DNA from: JBBSBR01 sp038251135
GTDB taxonomy: Bacteria; Patescibacteriota; Saccharimonadia; UBA4664
DNA length: 64,000 bases
NCBI GenBank assembly: GCA_038251135.1
Contig: JBBSBR010000001.1
Location: forward strand, 1-64,000
Direction of reading: 5' to 3'
Within the stretch, counting starts at the first letter, position 1; each line of letters starts with the position of its first letter. The notes under the pieces are model-generated. The model saw only the letters and a program-made list of their open reading frames with translations, had not been told where the DNA came from and searched no databases. A program made the position numbers and the translations under genes. This document shows positions 34,136 through 43,135 of the stretch, piece after piece.

Positions 34136-34927
34136 CTATAAGTCGCGTTTTCGAAAGCCGGTATACGTGAGCAGCGTGGTAACCGCTACGATAAAGATCG
34201 AGAACATAACGTAGGGGGTGCTGAGCGTATGATTACCTATGATCGACACGGCTGAAAAATAGGTAAACGGCGTCAGGATCGACAACCAATTCAATCGCTG
34301 TTCGATGTTGATAATAACCGACAATAAATATGTTCCCAGTACGACCATCGAGGCGACGGTTACGGCCAGCTTGGGGCGGCTCCAATACGCGCCGATTGCC
34401 GAACCAATGCGCATAAATACCATCATGAGCAATATGTCGGCCAGCATCATGAGCCAAATCGTTTGCGCTACATCGGCGCCTTTGGCGTAAATTGCCATAA
34501 CGGCAAATGAACTTACGACCGTCACCAACCACAAAATGAATACCAACGTTAACGCCGCAAATAGCTTCGCTGAAACGATTTTATCGCGACTGACCGGCTT
34601 GGGTATGAGAAATTCAGCCGTTTGGTCGCGCTCTTCTTTGGCGATGATATCGGCTCCGCGTATTGCCGCATAGACGCCGGCGGTCAGGATGATATAGAGG
34701 TACAGAGTTCCAAAATACCCGACCGGAGTGGCGATATCGAGTCCGTTAAAGCCAAATATCACTTGTACCGAATGTGGAAATTGCTCGACCAGATCAGTAA
34801 TACTGGTCCCGGTCGTCTTGTAGGCAGCGTACTTGTTCATGCCGGCGAACAAGAGAAACAGCATGCCGACCGACCAGCCAATTAAGCCTTTGTAGTGGGA
34901 TTTAAGTTCATAAATATAAATGTTCAT
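34136..34927 (-). CDS. ABC-2 type permease, subunit B
   Basis: A 263-aa protein with six membrane helices. ATG 34927 overlaps the stop of the neighbouring permease in ATGA, so the upstream in-frame extension to 35020 is rejected. The cytoplasmic loop DIIAKEERDQTAEFLIPKPVSRDKI is the conserved ABC-2 coupling region. With the second permease and the ATPase it forms an exporter; substrate unknown. Confidence 0.9.
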   Translation of the reverse strand: MNIYIYELKSHYKGLIGWSVGMLFLLFAGMNKYAAYKTTGTSITDLVEQFPHSVQVIFGFNGLDIATPVGYFGTLYLYIILTAGVYAAIRGADIIAKEERDQTAEFLIPKPVSRDKIVSAKLFAALTLVFILWLVTVVSSFAVMAIYAKGADVAQTIWLMMLADILLMMVFMRIGSAIGAYWSRPKLAVTVASMVVLGTYLLSVIINIEQRLNWLSILTPFTYFSAVSIIGNHTLSTPYVMFSIFIVAVTTLLTYTGFRKRDL

Positions 34928-35724
34928 GCGACCGCCCGAATGTCTTTCCGCGCTAGCAGCCAGTAGCCGCCCGCGATGGCCGATGCTACCACCACGAGCT
35001 CCAGCCCTATGTACTGCCACTCATACGAGCCATGCTGAATAATATACGCCGTGTCGTAATACTTAAACGGCGAAAGGAACCGCGCAGCCTGATTCCCCAC
35101 CAAAGAATCAAGCAAGCCGACAATAAAGAAGATGAAGACCGCCGGTATGCTCACCGCTATGACCGAGCGGATCTTGGGAATCACCATTGAGACCGCCAGA
35201 CCAATGCCGAGGAAGTAGAGTTGAGTGGCAAAGAGTATGCCCGAGAGTCTCACGAATACGGCGATGTTGAAACTCTCATGGCCGAAGAGTACGGCCGACG
35301 ACAGCGTTACGACCTGGAAAACGAGGTTGGTAATGACGATGATCGTGAGCGTGGCCAGCACCTTCTGCACATAGACGTTGCGGCGGGTTATAGGCTTGGT
35401 GAGAAGAAAATCGACGGTCTTACCCGATACCTCCTTCGACATTATCCCCACGCCCAAATTCATGGCCTGCACGGCCCCGATGAACGTCAGGTCGATCAGT
35501 AATAATGAGTAGAAGCCGTTGAGGGTCAAAAAGGTTTCTGCTCGGATATTGAAAGCGGTGCGAACCGCCTCGGGGAGCTGTTCAATGATACCCTTGCTCA
35601 CGGCAACGTCCTGCAAAAACGACACTAGCATGGTCAGAAACAGTACGGCGTAACCGCTCAGAGCAATTATCCACACGATGGTCGAGGTACGATAGCTCCT
35701 TAGTTCATGCCGATACAGATTCAT
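34924..35724 (-). CDS. ABC-2 type permease, subunit A
   Basis: A 266-aa six-helix permease. The loop MSKEVSGKTVDFLLTKPITRRNVYVQK matches the equivalent loop of the partner permease and of ABC-2 proteins near NatB/YhaP. It starts 9 bases after the ATPase gene ends. The two permeases are distant paralogues and likely heterodimerise. Confidence 0.9.
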   Translation of the reverse strand: MNLYRHELRSYRTSTIVWIIALSGYAVLFLTMLVSFLQDVAVSKGIIEQLPEAVRTAFNIRAETFLTLNGFYSLLLIDLTFIGAVQAMNLGVGIMSKEVSGKTVDFLLTKPITRRNVYVQKVLATLTIIVITNLVFQVVTLSSAVLFGHESFNIAVFVRLSGILFATQLYFLGIGLAVSMVIPKIRSVIAVSIPAVFIFFIVGLLDSLVGNQAARFLSPFKYYDTAYIIQHGSYEWQYIGLELVVVASAIAGGYWLLARKDIRAVA

Positions 35725-35733
35725 GTTGGCCGC

Positions 35734-36621
35734 CTATTGGTAGTAATGCAAAAAGATCTCTTCCAGCTCGGGCTCTTCTACCCAGAGATTGCTGAGATTT
35801 AGCGACGCCAGCTCCTTGGTGATGTCGTTCACTTTGCCGCGGTAGAGAAAACTCACACTGGTTCCGTCGACTTCCATATCGCTGACTCCCGAGATTTTCT
35901 CGACATCCTTGGCGTTAAAATTCCCTGCCAGCTCCAGTTTGAAACGCTTGTAGTTGTGTTCCAGCAGATCGCTGATCTTCTCCACGCGAATGATTGTGCC
36001 GTCTTTTATGATGGCTACCCGATCACAGAGCTTCTGGACCTCGCTCAGGATATGCGATGAAAACAATATGGTCGCCCCCTGCTTGTTCTCTTTGCGCAGT
36101 AAGTTAAAAAACTTCTGCTGAATCAGCGGATCGAGGCCCCCGGTGGGTTCGTCGAGAATAATCAGTTTGGGCGAATGGGCCAAGCCTTGAATAATGCCGA
36201 CTTTCTTCTTGTTGCCGTAGCTCAAGTCGTCGATCTTCTTACTGAGGTCGAGGTCGAGCAACTTGGCAAGTTCATGAATGCGCTCGAGGGCTTTGGCCTG
36301 ATCAATGCTATAAAAGCTCACCGAGTATTTAAGCAGGTCGATGGCGCGCATATTGTCGTAGTAGAAGACTTCGCTCGGCAGGTAGCCGATCTGCTCACGA
36401 ATTTCAGGTCCCCGCGTGGCAATGTCTTTGCCAAAAATCGTGGCGCTGCCGCTGGTTGGGTAGATCAGATTCAAGAGCGTCCGAATAGTGGTTGACTTCC
36501 CTGCCCCATTCGGCCCGATGAAGCCAAATATCTCACCTTCTTCAACAGCCAAATCCACGTCCACGATGCCGCGCTCGTGACCGTAGCGTTTGGTTAGTTT
36601 CTTGGTTTCGATTATCGGCAT
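35734..36621 (-). CDS. ABC transporter ATP-binding protein
   Basis: A 295-aa ATPase driving the two ABC-2 permeases. Start ATG 36621 follows AGGAGG by 8 bases. Walker A GPNGAGKSTT, Q-loop IGYLPSE, signature LSYGNKKKVGIIQ (S-Y-G-N instead of LSGGQ), Walker B LIILDEPTGGLD and the switch His in FSSH are visible. The SYGNK signature and C-terminal DUF4162-like tail occur in drug/bacteriocin exporters of the BcrA/NatA type. Confidence 0.94.
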   Translation of the reverse strand: MPIIETKKLTKRYGHERGIVDVDLAVEEGEIFGFIGPNGAGKSTTIRTLLNLIYPTSGSATIFGKDIATRGPEIREQIGYLPSEVFYYDNMRAIDLLKYSVSFYSIDQAKALERIHELAKLLDLDLSKKIDDLSYGNKKKVGIIQGLAHSPKLIILDEPTGGLDPLIQQKFFNLLRKENKQGATILFSSHILSEVQKLCDRVAIIKDGTIIRVEKISDLLEHNYKRFKLELAGNFNAKDVEKISGVSDMEVDGTSVSFLYRGKVNDITKELASLNLSNLWVEEPELEEIFLHYYQ

Positions 36622-36719
36622 ACCGGTTTCCTCCTGGCTTGGCGTTAGCATAATTGTACACCCGCAACGCAAACTTAATAACGGCGGCACAGACCCTGAC
36701 TTCGAAGATTCTGCGCTCC

Positions 36720-37250
36720 CTACCGGGCGCTGCGCTGCGCGCGTATCGCCGCCTCGATGGTATCCAGATCAAACTCCGCCATCATGAGCCGATAGAAGTC
36801 CCATAGAACCTTGGCGTCGTCATAGGCGCGGTGCCGCGCTTCGGTCTGCAGGTCGAATCGCTCAATTATATCGCTGAGCTTATGCCCGCGCACCGACGGA
36901 TAGAGCCGACGCGACAAGCGGACGGTATCGAGAATCCGCGGGCGAAACGTAATCCCGATTTGATCGAATTCCATCTGCAGAAAGCCATAATCAAACGGCG
37001 CATTGTGTGCCACGAAGACGGCCCCGTCGAGGAGCTCCAGCAGGTCGTCGGAGATTGACCGAAACGTGGGCGCACTGGTGACGTCGTCGTCGGTAATCCC
37101 CGTGAGCGCCGTAATCTGGCTCGGAATCCACGTACCCGGATCTACCAATTGGCTATACTCCCCCACCACTCGGTGATTCTCCACGCGTATCACACCCACC
37201 TCCAACAATCTGGAAGTCCGCGGTGTCCCGCCAGTGGTTTCGATGTCCAC
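36720..37250 (-). CDS. DnaQ-like DEDDh 3'-5' exonuclease
   Basis: A 176-aa exonuclease of the Pol III epsilon type: DIETTG (Exo I), FVAHNAPFDYGFL (Exo II), and HRAYDDAKVLWD (Exo III, DEDDh). The start is uncertain. The GTG used here encodes the Val of LAFVDIETTG, where homologues normally have 5-10 residues before. Upstream the frame stays open, but it has no ATG, GTG or TTG near the GGGGGAGG site at about 37310-37317. No Pol III alpha or other repair gene is adjacent, so it may proofread in trans. Confidence 0.85.
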   Translation of the reverse strand: MDIETTGGTPRTSRLLEVGVIRVENHRVVGEYSQLVDPGTWIPSQITALTGITDDDVTSAPTFRSISDDLLELLDGAVFVAHNAPFDYGFLQMEFDQIGITFRPRILDTVRLSRRLYPSVRGHKLSDIIERFDLQTEARHRAYDDAKVLWDFYRLMMAEFDLDTIEAAIRAQRSAR

Positions 37251-37372
37251 GAAAGCCAGAGGCTCACTGAGAATGTTGACCGATGCTGCGATAACGAATC
37301 CTTTGAATAACCTCCCCCAATCATAGCAGTCTCGTTTACCGAACCGTTCCGGTTCGGTAACCCCGAATGCAA

Positions 37373-37417
37373 TACCAAGAAAAAGACCTCACGCTGCGTG
37401 AGGTCTTTTTCTTGGTA
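37373..37417. terminator. Long perfect hairpin after tRNA-Glu
   Basis: A 21-bp perfect stem (TACCAAGAAAAAGACCTCACG and its complement) with a CTG loop. Its right arm includes the last bases of the tRNA-Glu gene (CCA). With A and T runs in the stem it works as terminator on the minus strand and perhaps both. Confidence 0.8.
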
Positions 37418-37487
37418 GTCCCACGGGGAATCGAACCCCGGTTACCAGGATGAAAACCTGGCGTCCTAACCGTTAGACGATGGGACC
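37413..37487 (-). tRNA. tRNA-Glu (anticodon TTC)
   Basis: A 75-nt cloverleaf on the minus strand: acceptor GGTCCCA/TGGGACT (G1-T pair), D arm with CGTCTAACGGTTAGGACG, anticodon stem CCAGG/CCTGG with loop TTTTCAT, T arm CGGGG/CCCCG with GTTCGATT, and an encoded CCA. It is a substrate of MnmA (15.7 kb). Confidence 0.95.
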
Positions 37488-37579
37488 GAGTTGTGAGCGA
37501 AATAGGAGAGGACATTTATATCCTATCCCATTTACGAGCGACGATGGTTCTATACAAAGTATGGGACCGAGTTGTGAGC
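37480..37579. repeat. 19-bp direct repeat containing the tRNA-Glu 5' end
   Basis: ATGGGACCGAGTTGTGAGC occurs at 37480-37498, covering the first 8 bases of the minus-strand tRNA, and again at 37561-37579, 81 bases apart. The 62 bases between hold a GGA-rich, AT-rich stretch without a gene. It may be a remnant of an insertion or of tRNA-directed recombination. Confidence 0.7.
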
Positions 37580-37745
37580 AAAGGGCGATTTAACCGTCAA
37601 ATAGTACCATTTATGCTCGATTTACTCAAGTCAATAAGCCCCAACCGCAAGATTCAAAGGTTTACTAGCGGTCGATACTAACAGGACTCCCGACTCAGCG
37701 CCAGATGACGCTGACTTCTGTGCAGAACGTGCTAAGGTAATGGCT

Positions 37746-38282
37746 ATGAGTAATCAGTCCAAATCCTCGCTCGACAACGTCTTTCATATCAGCGTCTTCA
37801 TAAAGGGCATCGACGGTCTCCTGGAAGTTGTTGGGGGCTTGACGCTGCTATTTGTGCCGCTCGCGAGCATCAAAGGACTGGGAGCCATAACCGTCCGTGA
37901 GCTCCAGCAGGACAATCATGCCTTTATAGCTAATGCCGTAATCCAACTCAACTCGCACATCACGCCGAACATTGCTCTCATCAGCGCACTCTACCTCTTT
38001 GCCCACGGTACGATTAAGCTCATCTTGGCTACCGCATTATTTAAGGACATGTATAAGCTCTATCCGTATGCCATAGCGTTACTAACGGCTTCTATCATCT
38101 ATCAAACCTATCGGATCGGGGTAGATCACTCGCTGGTACTTACGCTCCTGACCCTCTTTGACGTCTTCATCGTCGTCATGACTTACATCGAGTGGGAGCG
38201 CCATCCCGTGCGTCGTTCTAAATTGCGCTTACGTCCGGACGAAATTATACTAAAGGATAATGAAGGCGAAGAAAAAAACTAA
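37746..38282 (+). CDS. DUF2127 membrane protein
   Basis: A 178-aa protein with four membrane helices and the DUF2127 pattern (FHISVFIKGIDGLLEVVGGLTLL; ALYLFAHGTIKLILATALFK; YPYAIALLTASIIYQTYRI). ATG 37746 follows AAGG by 8 bases; ATG 37740 is an alternative. The function of DUF2127 is unknown. It overlaps the deacetylase gene by 23 bases. Confidence 0.88.
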   Translation: MSNQSKSSLDNVFHISVFIKGIDGLLEVVGGLTLLFVPLASIKGLGAITVRELQQDNHAFIANAVIQLNSHITPNIALISALYLFAHGTIKLILATALFKDMYKLYPYAIALLTASIIYQTYRIGVDHSLVLTLLTLFDVFIVVMTYIEWERHPVRRSKLRLRPDEIILKDNEGEEKN

Positions 38283-39384
38283 GAAGTCCGCCAAAAAATC
38301 CCGGCGGCTCTCGATCAAGCTACTCGTAAGCGTCTGTGTGACGTTTGCGCTGTTTGGCGGCGGGCTGGCACTGGCGCTCGATCTGCCGATCGCCAGCGGT
38401 ACGACCAATCAGATCGAGGGCATCCATTTTCCGTTGGCCATCGCGGCCGACTATCGCGATCTGTCGTATCAGATTGCAAAATTCGACGACCTGGAGGCTC
38501 AGACGCACGCGGAGATTGTCCGCGACGTCGATATCCAGAATGACCTGGCGCAGATTCAACTCGACGTTGCCGCCGGCAAATACGATCTGGCAAAAAAAGA
38601 TCTTCATTCTCTCCGCGGTCAGTTGGCCATCTGGAATCAGCAGTTAAGCGCTTTTAGTTCGGCCTCGCCAAATCCCGTGCCGAAGACCATAAATTACGTC
38701 CAGCCAACCCCCGCCGTCGCCAAGGAGAGCCAATTTCTGCCGATTATTCTCTACCACCTGACGCCGGCCAACTTCGACGAGCAACTAACCTATCTCGATC
38801 AGCACGGATACACCAGCGTTAATTTCGCCCAAGTCACGGCCGCGCTCAACGGCGGTAAGGCCTTGCCCGCCAAGCCGGTCGTCATAACTTTCGACGACGG
38901 TTTCGCCGACCAGCTCAAAGCCTTCGATATCTTGAAACGCCACAATATGAAGGCCACGTTCTACATCATCAACGGCGGAGCTGCCAGCCGATGGTGTATC
39001 GGAGCCGGCCGCCGCGTGGGCGACCCGCTCCAGCCGCCGACCGGCTGCGGCGACAGCTACCTTAATTGGAATGAAGTTCGGATGCTCGACGCCAGCGGCC
39101 TCATCACCATCGGCGGCCACACGGTCGACCATCAGAATCTGGCGAGCGACACGCCCGAGCAGCAGCGGTTTGAGATTATGACGAGCAAAGTCGGTATCGA
39201 GCAACAACTAGGCCACCAGATCTTTGATTTCTGTTACCCGTACGGCAGCTACAATGCCGATACTCTGGCCATCGTCCGGGAGGCGGGTTACACGACCGCC
39301 GTAACCACCCTGCCCGGCACCTACCAGCCGGCGGGAGACCTGTTTACCCTGCGCCGGATTCGCGATACGTTGACGCTGCCGTAA
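38260..39384 (+). CDS. Polysaccharide deacetylase (NodB domain), membrane anchored
   Basis: A 374-aa protein with a Lys-rich start, a membrane helix (residues 18-40), a helical linker of ~90 residues and a NodB/CE4 domain (about 165-374). The metal/catalytic motifs ITFDDGF (Asp pair) and GGHTVDHQNL (two His) are intact, and FCYPYGSYN is the later R/P motif. It probably removes acetyl groups from peptidoglycan or another surface glycan. It overlaps the DUF2127 gene upstream. Confidence 0.93.
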   Translation: MKAKKKTKKSAKKSRRLSIKLLVSVCVTFALFGGGLALALDLPIASGTTNQIEGIHFPLAIAADYRDLSYQIAKFDDLEAQTHAEIVRDVDIQNDLAQIQLDVAAGKYDLAKKDLHSLRGQLAIWNQQLSAFSSASPNPVPKTINYVQPTPAVAKESQFLPIILYHLTPANFDEQLTYLDQHGYTSVNFAQVTAALNGGKALPAKPVVITFDDGFADQLKAFDILKRHNMKATFYIINGGAASRWCIGAGRRVGDPLQPPTGCGDSYLNWNEVRMLDASGLITIGGHTVDHQNLASDTPEQQRFEIMTSKVGIEQQLGHQIFDFCYPYGSYNADTLAIVREAGYTTAVTTLPGTYQPAGDLFTLRRIRDTLTLP

Positions 39385-39429
39385 CTCTCACATCGGAAGT
39401 CGAGTTTCTCCCAACCTACGAAAATATGC

Positions 39430-39612
39430 CTAATTTACGCCCAGATTAACCACGAACGCGTAGCCGGCCAGCAGAAATGAAAACAGCCAGACACCCCATC
39501 GGTAATTTTTGTACGGATTGTGAGTCAGCTTGTGGATATACTTCTCTATGATCGTCAGAACTGCATAGGTTACGACAAGAGTCGCGATGGCGGCCAAAGC
39601 CGCGTTAAGCAT
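39430..39612 (-). CDS. Small two-TM membrane protein
   Basis: A 60-aa protein with two membrane helices (residues 3-20 and 40-57) joined by a basic loop with His and Tyr. An AAAGG lies 3 bases before the ATG, and the start overlaps the response regulator stop by 8 bases, so they are co-translated. No family recognised. Confidence 0.7.
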   Translation of the reverse strand: MLNAALAAIATLVVTYAVLTIIEKYIHKLTHNPYKNYRWGVWLFSFLLAGYAFVVNLGVN

Positions 39613-40027
39613 CGGCCTTTACGTCCCCGCCCAGTCCGAGCTTGGAGTTGATGAGATCCAACACCTGCCGGGGCGTCATTTCGGCCTTCACCAGGTACTC
39701 CGCACCGTACGACATAGCCCGTTTGCGGTCGGCCTCCTGAGAGGAGTTCGTGAGTACGATGACCGGCATCGTCGCAAAATCAAATCCGTCGCTCTGGAGT
39801 GCACCCAGCACGTCGAGACCGGAGAGTTCGGGCATGTTGATGTCGAGAACCGCGAGGCTCGGGTGGTCGACCTTGACGCAGTCGAAGGCGTCTTTGCCGT
39901 TGGTTTTTAAAATTACGGTAAAACCCGCACTCTGGAGCTTAATTTCGTACATGCGCGAAATAAACGGGTCGTCCTCGGCGATCAGGATTATCTTGCCTTG
40001 GCCAATTTGTGGATCTAGTTCGGTCAT
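39605..40027 (-). CDS. Receiver-only response regulator
   Basis: A 140-aa CheY-like protein without output domain. The acidic pair EDD, phospho-acceptor Asp in LAVLDINMPE, Thr in IVLTNSS and Lys in YLVKAEMTP are intact. It starts 11 bases after the histidine kinase stop, so it is the kinase partner. It resembles the receiver at 44823 (shared VKAEMTP-x-QV). Confidence 0.93.
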   Translation of the reverse strand: MTELDPQIGQGKIILIAEDDPFISRMYEIKLQSAGFTVILKTNGKDAFDCVKVDHPSLAVLDINMPELSGLDVLGALQSDGFDFATMPVIVLTNSSQEADRKRAMSYGAEYLVKAEMTPRQVLDLINSKLGLGGDVKADA

Positions 40028-40037
40028 TAATGCCTTT

Positions 40038-42200
40038 TTAAGTCTTAGGTTGAGTTACGGCTTTGAGCGGTAGTTCGAAACCAAACGTTGAGCCTTTGCC
40101 TTCAACGCTGTCAAAGATAATTGTACCACCTTGGTCGTTAATTACACGCCGAGCCAGATACAGGCCCAATCCGGTACCGTCCGGCCGAACCGTTTGGGCA
40201 TTCTCGGCCCGGAAGAATTTGCTGAAGAGCTTTTTGCGGGCCTTCTCGGGCACACCGATGCCCGTGTCTTTGACTTCCAACCGTACCGAATCGCCGATAC
40301 TCTCGAGCGTCAAGGTCACGTTCCCCTCTTTAGTGTAATAAATTGCATTGTCGATGAAATTCATTACCACTTGGCGCGTCTTATTCTCGTCCAGCTCAAC
40401 CATGGGGATGGGTTTGGTTGGAGGCGTGAATATCAGCTCAATATTCTTGGCGGTGGCGTGCGACATGAGCTGCCGCACCTCATCCCGAATCATCGCCTCC
40501 ATATCCGTGGGTTTGGCCTGTATCAGGAAGCGGCCGGCCGACAGGCGCGAAACGTTCAATAGGTCGGAGATGAGGTTGACCATGCGTTCCGAGGCACCGA
40601 AGGCAAAGTCCACAAATTCCCGTTGGGTCGGCGTAATTTCGCCGGCGTCGCCGTCGAGAATCATCGACAGATAGCCCTTGATGGTCGTGAGCGGCGTACG
40701 CAACTGGTGCGAGGCCATACTTATGAACTCGTCTTTGGCCTTATCGAGTTCCTGCAAGTGCCGGTTGGCCACGCGGATACGGCTAGTGGCATGATCCACC
40801 CGGGCCTGCAACGTCTTATTGAACTCCTGGATCTCGATGTAGGCCTTGGCATTCAAAATTGCCACGGCCAGCTGCTTCACGACGATTTCAAGCAACTCGA
40901 TGTCTTGTTTCGAGTAGTTTTCGCCCGAGAGCTTGTCGCCAAGGAGTAGATAACCCACGAATTGTTCGCGGGTACGAAGCATTAATGCGACCCGGATACC
41001 ATGTGCATCCATGAGCTCTCGATTACTATTCGTTACCGCCAGCTCATCGGCAATCGAGAGCGACTTATCGAGTTTCTTCATCTCCGGGCCTACCATCAGT
41101 CTATCCGGCACCTTACCGTGGTGTTCTACGCGATAGATTCGATCATTATCGAAGATTGCCAACTGCGCATATTGAATATGGATATCGGTCGAGAGCGTAC
41201 CCAGACTGCGTTTGAGAATCCTATCGAGATCAAGCTCAGAAACTAGAATTTTTGAAAAGTTATTGAGTACATCCTGCGAGTCGTAATGGTCGTGATAAAA
41301 GAACTTATCCGTCATCTTGTCGGTGAATTTCCGGATCGGCTGGAAGGTAAAAGCCAAGAGGATAGCAAGTGCCGTCGCAGTGATGCTCTGGGCCATACGA
41401 GAACCATCGGTCGGGAAGATTAGGATCGATACCGCCAAGAAAACGGCTCCGTAGAGGGCAGCTAAGATTAGCGTCAGGAGCAGGTAGGCAACCGAGCGGG
41501 CCACCAGCGCTCGCATTTCGAAGAGTCGATGCTTAACGATGGCGTATGTAATGGCACCAATGAGCGCCAGCGTCGCATATGGCCCTACTCCGACAAAAGC
41601 GTAGTTACTTAAGACGAGCGGGATGACTAGATTCATGAAGAGAATAAGCGTGAAGGAGATGAGAATACCCGCCACCACATACTCATAACGAACTTTTGCA
41701 GCGCGCTCCTTGGTCCGCTTGATCGAGAGTATGAAGATCGGCAAGATCAAGCCGAAATACGATACCAAGTAAAATGCGTACAGGGGACTTAAAGGCCCAA
41801 AGACAATGCTATAGACCCCGTCGGCGCTCTGAGTAACGCCGCTTACGATTAGATTCGTAAGTGATGAGGCTAGTATAAAGATCGTGAAAGAACCGAGGAC
41901 GATGATTATCCACTGAGACAACTTCTCGTAGAGACCGGTGAAATGCAGACTGAACATTAAGGCAAAATAGGCGCACAATACCGGAAAGATAAATACCGCC
42001 TTATTAATAAGTAAAATCTGTGTATACCCTAACCCGTCGGCATTGCTGAAATAGTTCGCTATCAACCAACCTATTATTCCTAATACGAGACCAAAAAAGT
42101 AACGGTTTGCCCAGTCGGATCGACTCTTCTGCAATACAAACAGACCCATCACAAAATGCGTCAACGACAGTAGTAACAATAGGATCAGCGCTAATTTCAT
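40038..42200 (-). CDS. Multi-TM histidine kinase with GAF domain
   Basis: A 720-aa sensor kinase. The N-terminal third has about nine membrane helices (a 7TM/MASE-like sensor). A GAF-like region follows (about residues 320-460, e.g. LGTLSTDIHIQYAQLAIF, GYLLLGDK), then a coiled coil, HisKA with phospho-acceptor His498 in ASHQLRTPLT, and HATPase with NFIDNAIYYT, VKDTGIGVP and GTGLGLYLARR. Signal unknown. A TATACT box lies 12 bases before the ATG, and AAGCATAAG is in its promoter. Operon: kinase, receiver, small membrane protein. Confidence 0.95.
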   Translation of the reverse strand: MKLALILLLLLSLTHFVMGLFVLQKSRSDWANRYFFGLVLGIIGWLIANYFSNADGLGYTQILLINKAVFIFPVLCAYFALMFSLHFTGLYEKLSQWIIIVLGSFTIFILASSLTNLIVSGVTQSADGVYSIVFGPLSPLYAFYLVSYFGLILPIFILSIKRTKERAAKVRYEYVVAGILISFTLILFMNLVIPLVLSNYAFVGVGPYATLALIGAITYAIVKHRLFEMRALVARSVAYLLLTLILAALYGAVFLAVSILIFPTDGSRMAQSITATALAILLAFTFQPIRKFTDKMTDKFFYHDHYDSQDVLNNFSKILVSELDLDRILKRSLGTLSTDIHIQYAQLAIFDNDRIYRVEHHGKVPDRLMVGPEMKKLDKSLSIADELAVTNSNRELMDAHGIRVALMLRTREQFVGYLLLGDKLSGENYSKQDIELLEIVVKQLAVAILNAKAYIEIQEFNKTLQARVDHATSRIRVANRHLQELDKAKDEFISMASHQLRTPLTTIKGYLSMILDGDAGEITPTQREFVDFAFGASERMVNLISDLLNVSRLSAGRFLIQAKPTDMEAMIRDEVRQLMSHATAKNIELIFTPPTKPIPMVELDENKTRQVVMNFIDNAIYYTKEGNVTLTLESIGDSVRLEVKDTGIGVPEKARKKLFSKFFRAENAQTVRPDGTGLGLYLARRVINDQGGTIIFDSVEGKGSTFGFELPLKAVTQPKT

Positions 42201-42253
42201 TGCAGTACGTTCAGTATAACAAAAAACTTATGCTTTAAGCGCAAACTCGGTAT

Positions 42254-43135
42254 CTACATCTTATCGTAACGGCCGAGATAATTATTTACGGCCGCCACCG
42301 CGAGCGACCACCGATGGTGCCATACCGGGTGGCGAATTATCCGCCCACGATGTTCCTTGGCGTCGAAGTAGAAGACGGTCGGCGCAGCAGGGAGTATATT
42401 TCTGCCGCCGAGGAAGTTCAGAATCTGCGTTGATATCAAAGCCGCACAGATCCCTACGGCTGGAGCAATCGCGGGCACGTCAATCCCCCTCGTCGATACT
42501 CGCCGTAGTACGGAAAGGTCACCGTATGAGGGAACATGTGGTAACCAGCGAGCGATGTCGACGCCTACCTGCTCGCTCTTAAGTTCAGCTAGGGTCACAT
42601 TCGACTTGAGCCCAAAGTATCGCTCATAGGTCGATCCGCTCGGGTCGAACCAGGTTATGGTAGCGCCGTAGCCAATTTCGACGCCCATTATGACAGGGAT
42701 GCTTGCCTCGCGCGCGCGCCTGGCGATCATCACCCCGAGGTGTGGCAACATGAAATCCGTCGCCTCCACAATACAGGTTGCGTCTGATATAAACTCTTCA
42801 ATATTTGCCTCATTAACTCCGTCGGTAAGGAGCTCAATCTCGACTTCCGGATTAATATCACGGCATAGCTCAGCGATCACTTCAACCTTTGGTCGACCAA
42901 GCGTGCTAAGGTATGCCCCTTCCTGCCGATTGAGGTTCGTAGCCGTAAAGTTATCCGGATCGGCGAGTCGCAGTTTCATACAACCGAGCCGAACTAACTC
43001 GGTTGCTACTCGTCCGCCAACTCCCCCTACGCCTGCAATAACGATGCGCGCATCAGCTAACTTCATCTGCTGGATCGGACTGATAAATCCAACGTTTCGC
43101 GAGTATCGTTCCTGAACAGTAGCATGCTGCTTCAT
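42254..43135 (-). CDS. ThiF/MoeB/E1-like adenylyltransferase
   Basis: A 293-aa Rossmann-fold enzyme of the E1 superfamily. It shows the nucleotide loop IAGVGGVGGRVATELVRLG (residues 33-51), LADPDNFTATNLNRQ (Asp, Arg and Gln for ATP-Mg) and RPKVE with the conserved Lys. No CxxC zinc pair and no obvious thioester Cys in the MoeB position, so it may only adenylate. The C-terminal ~120 residues are not typical of MoeB. Start overlaps the stop of the FeeM-like gene by 4 bases. It may activate a carboxylate used by the neighbouring acyltransferase. Confidence 0.88.
   Translation of the reverse strand: MKQHATVQERYSRNVGFISPIQQMKLADARIVIAGVGGVGGRVATELVRLGCMKLRLADPDNFTATNLNRQEGAYLSTLGRPKVEVIAELCRDINPEVEIELLTDGVNEANIEEFISDATCIVEATDFMLPHLGVMIARRAREASIPVIMGVEIGYGATITWFDPSGSTYERYFGLKSNVTLAELKSEQVGVDIARWLPHVPSYGDLSVLRRVSTRGIDVPAIAPAVGICAALISTQILNFLGGRNILPAAPTVFYFDAKEHRGRIIRHPVWHHRWSLAVAAVNNYLGRYDKM

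Noticed and set aside
37190..37378. 62-aa frame starting at an ATG near the DnaQ-like gene
   Set aside because: Out of frame with the exonuclease and without any pattern; kept only as a clue to the start problem.
37493..37681. 62-aa plus-strand frame next to tRNA-Glu
   Set aside because: It spans the direct repeat and has no ribosome site or family.
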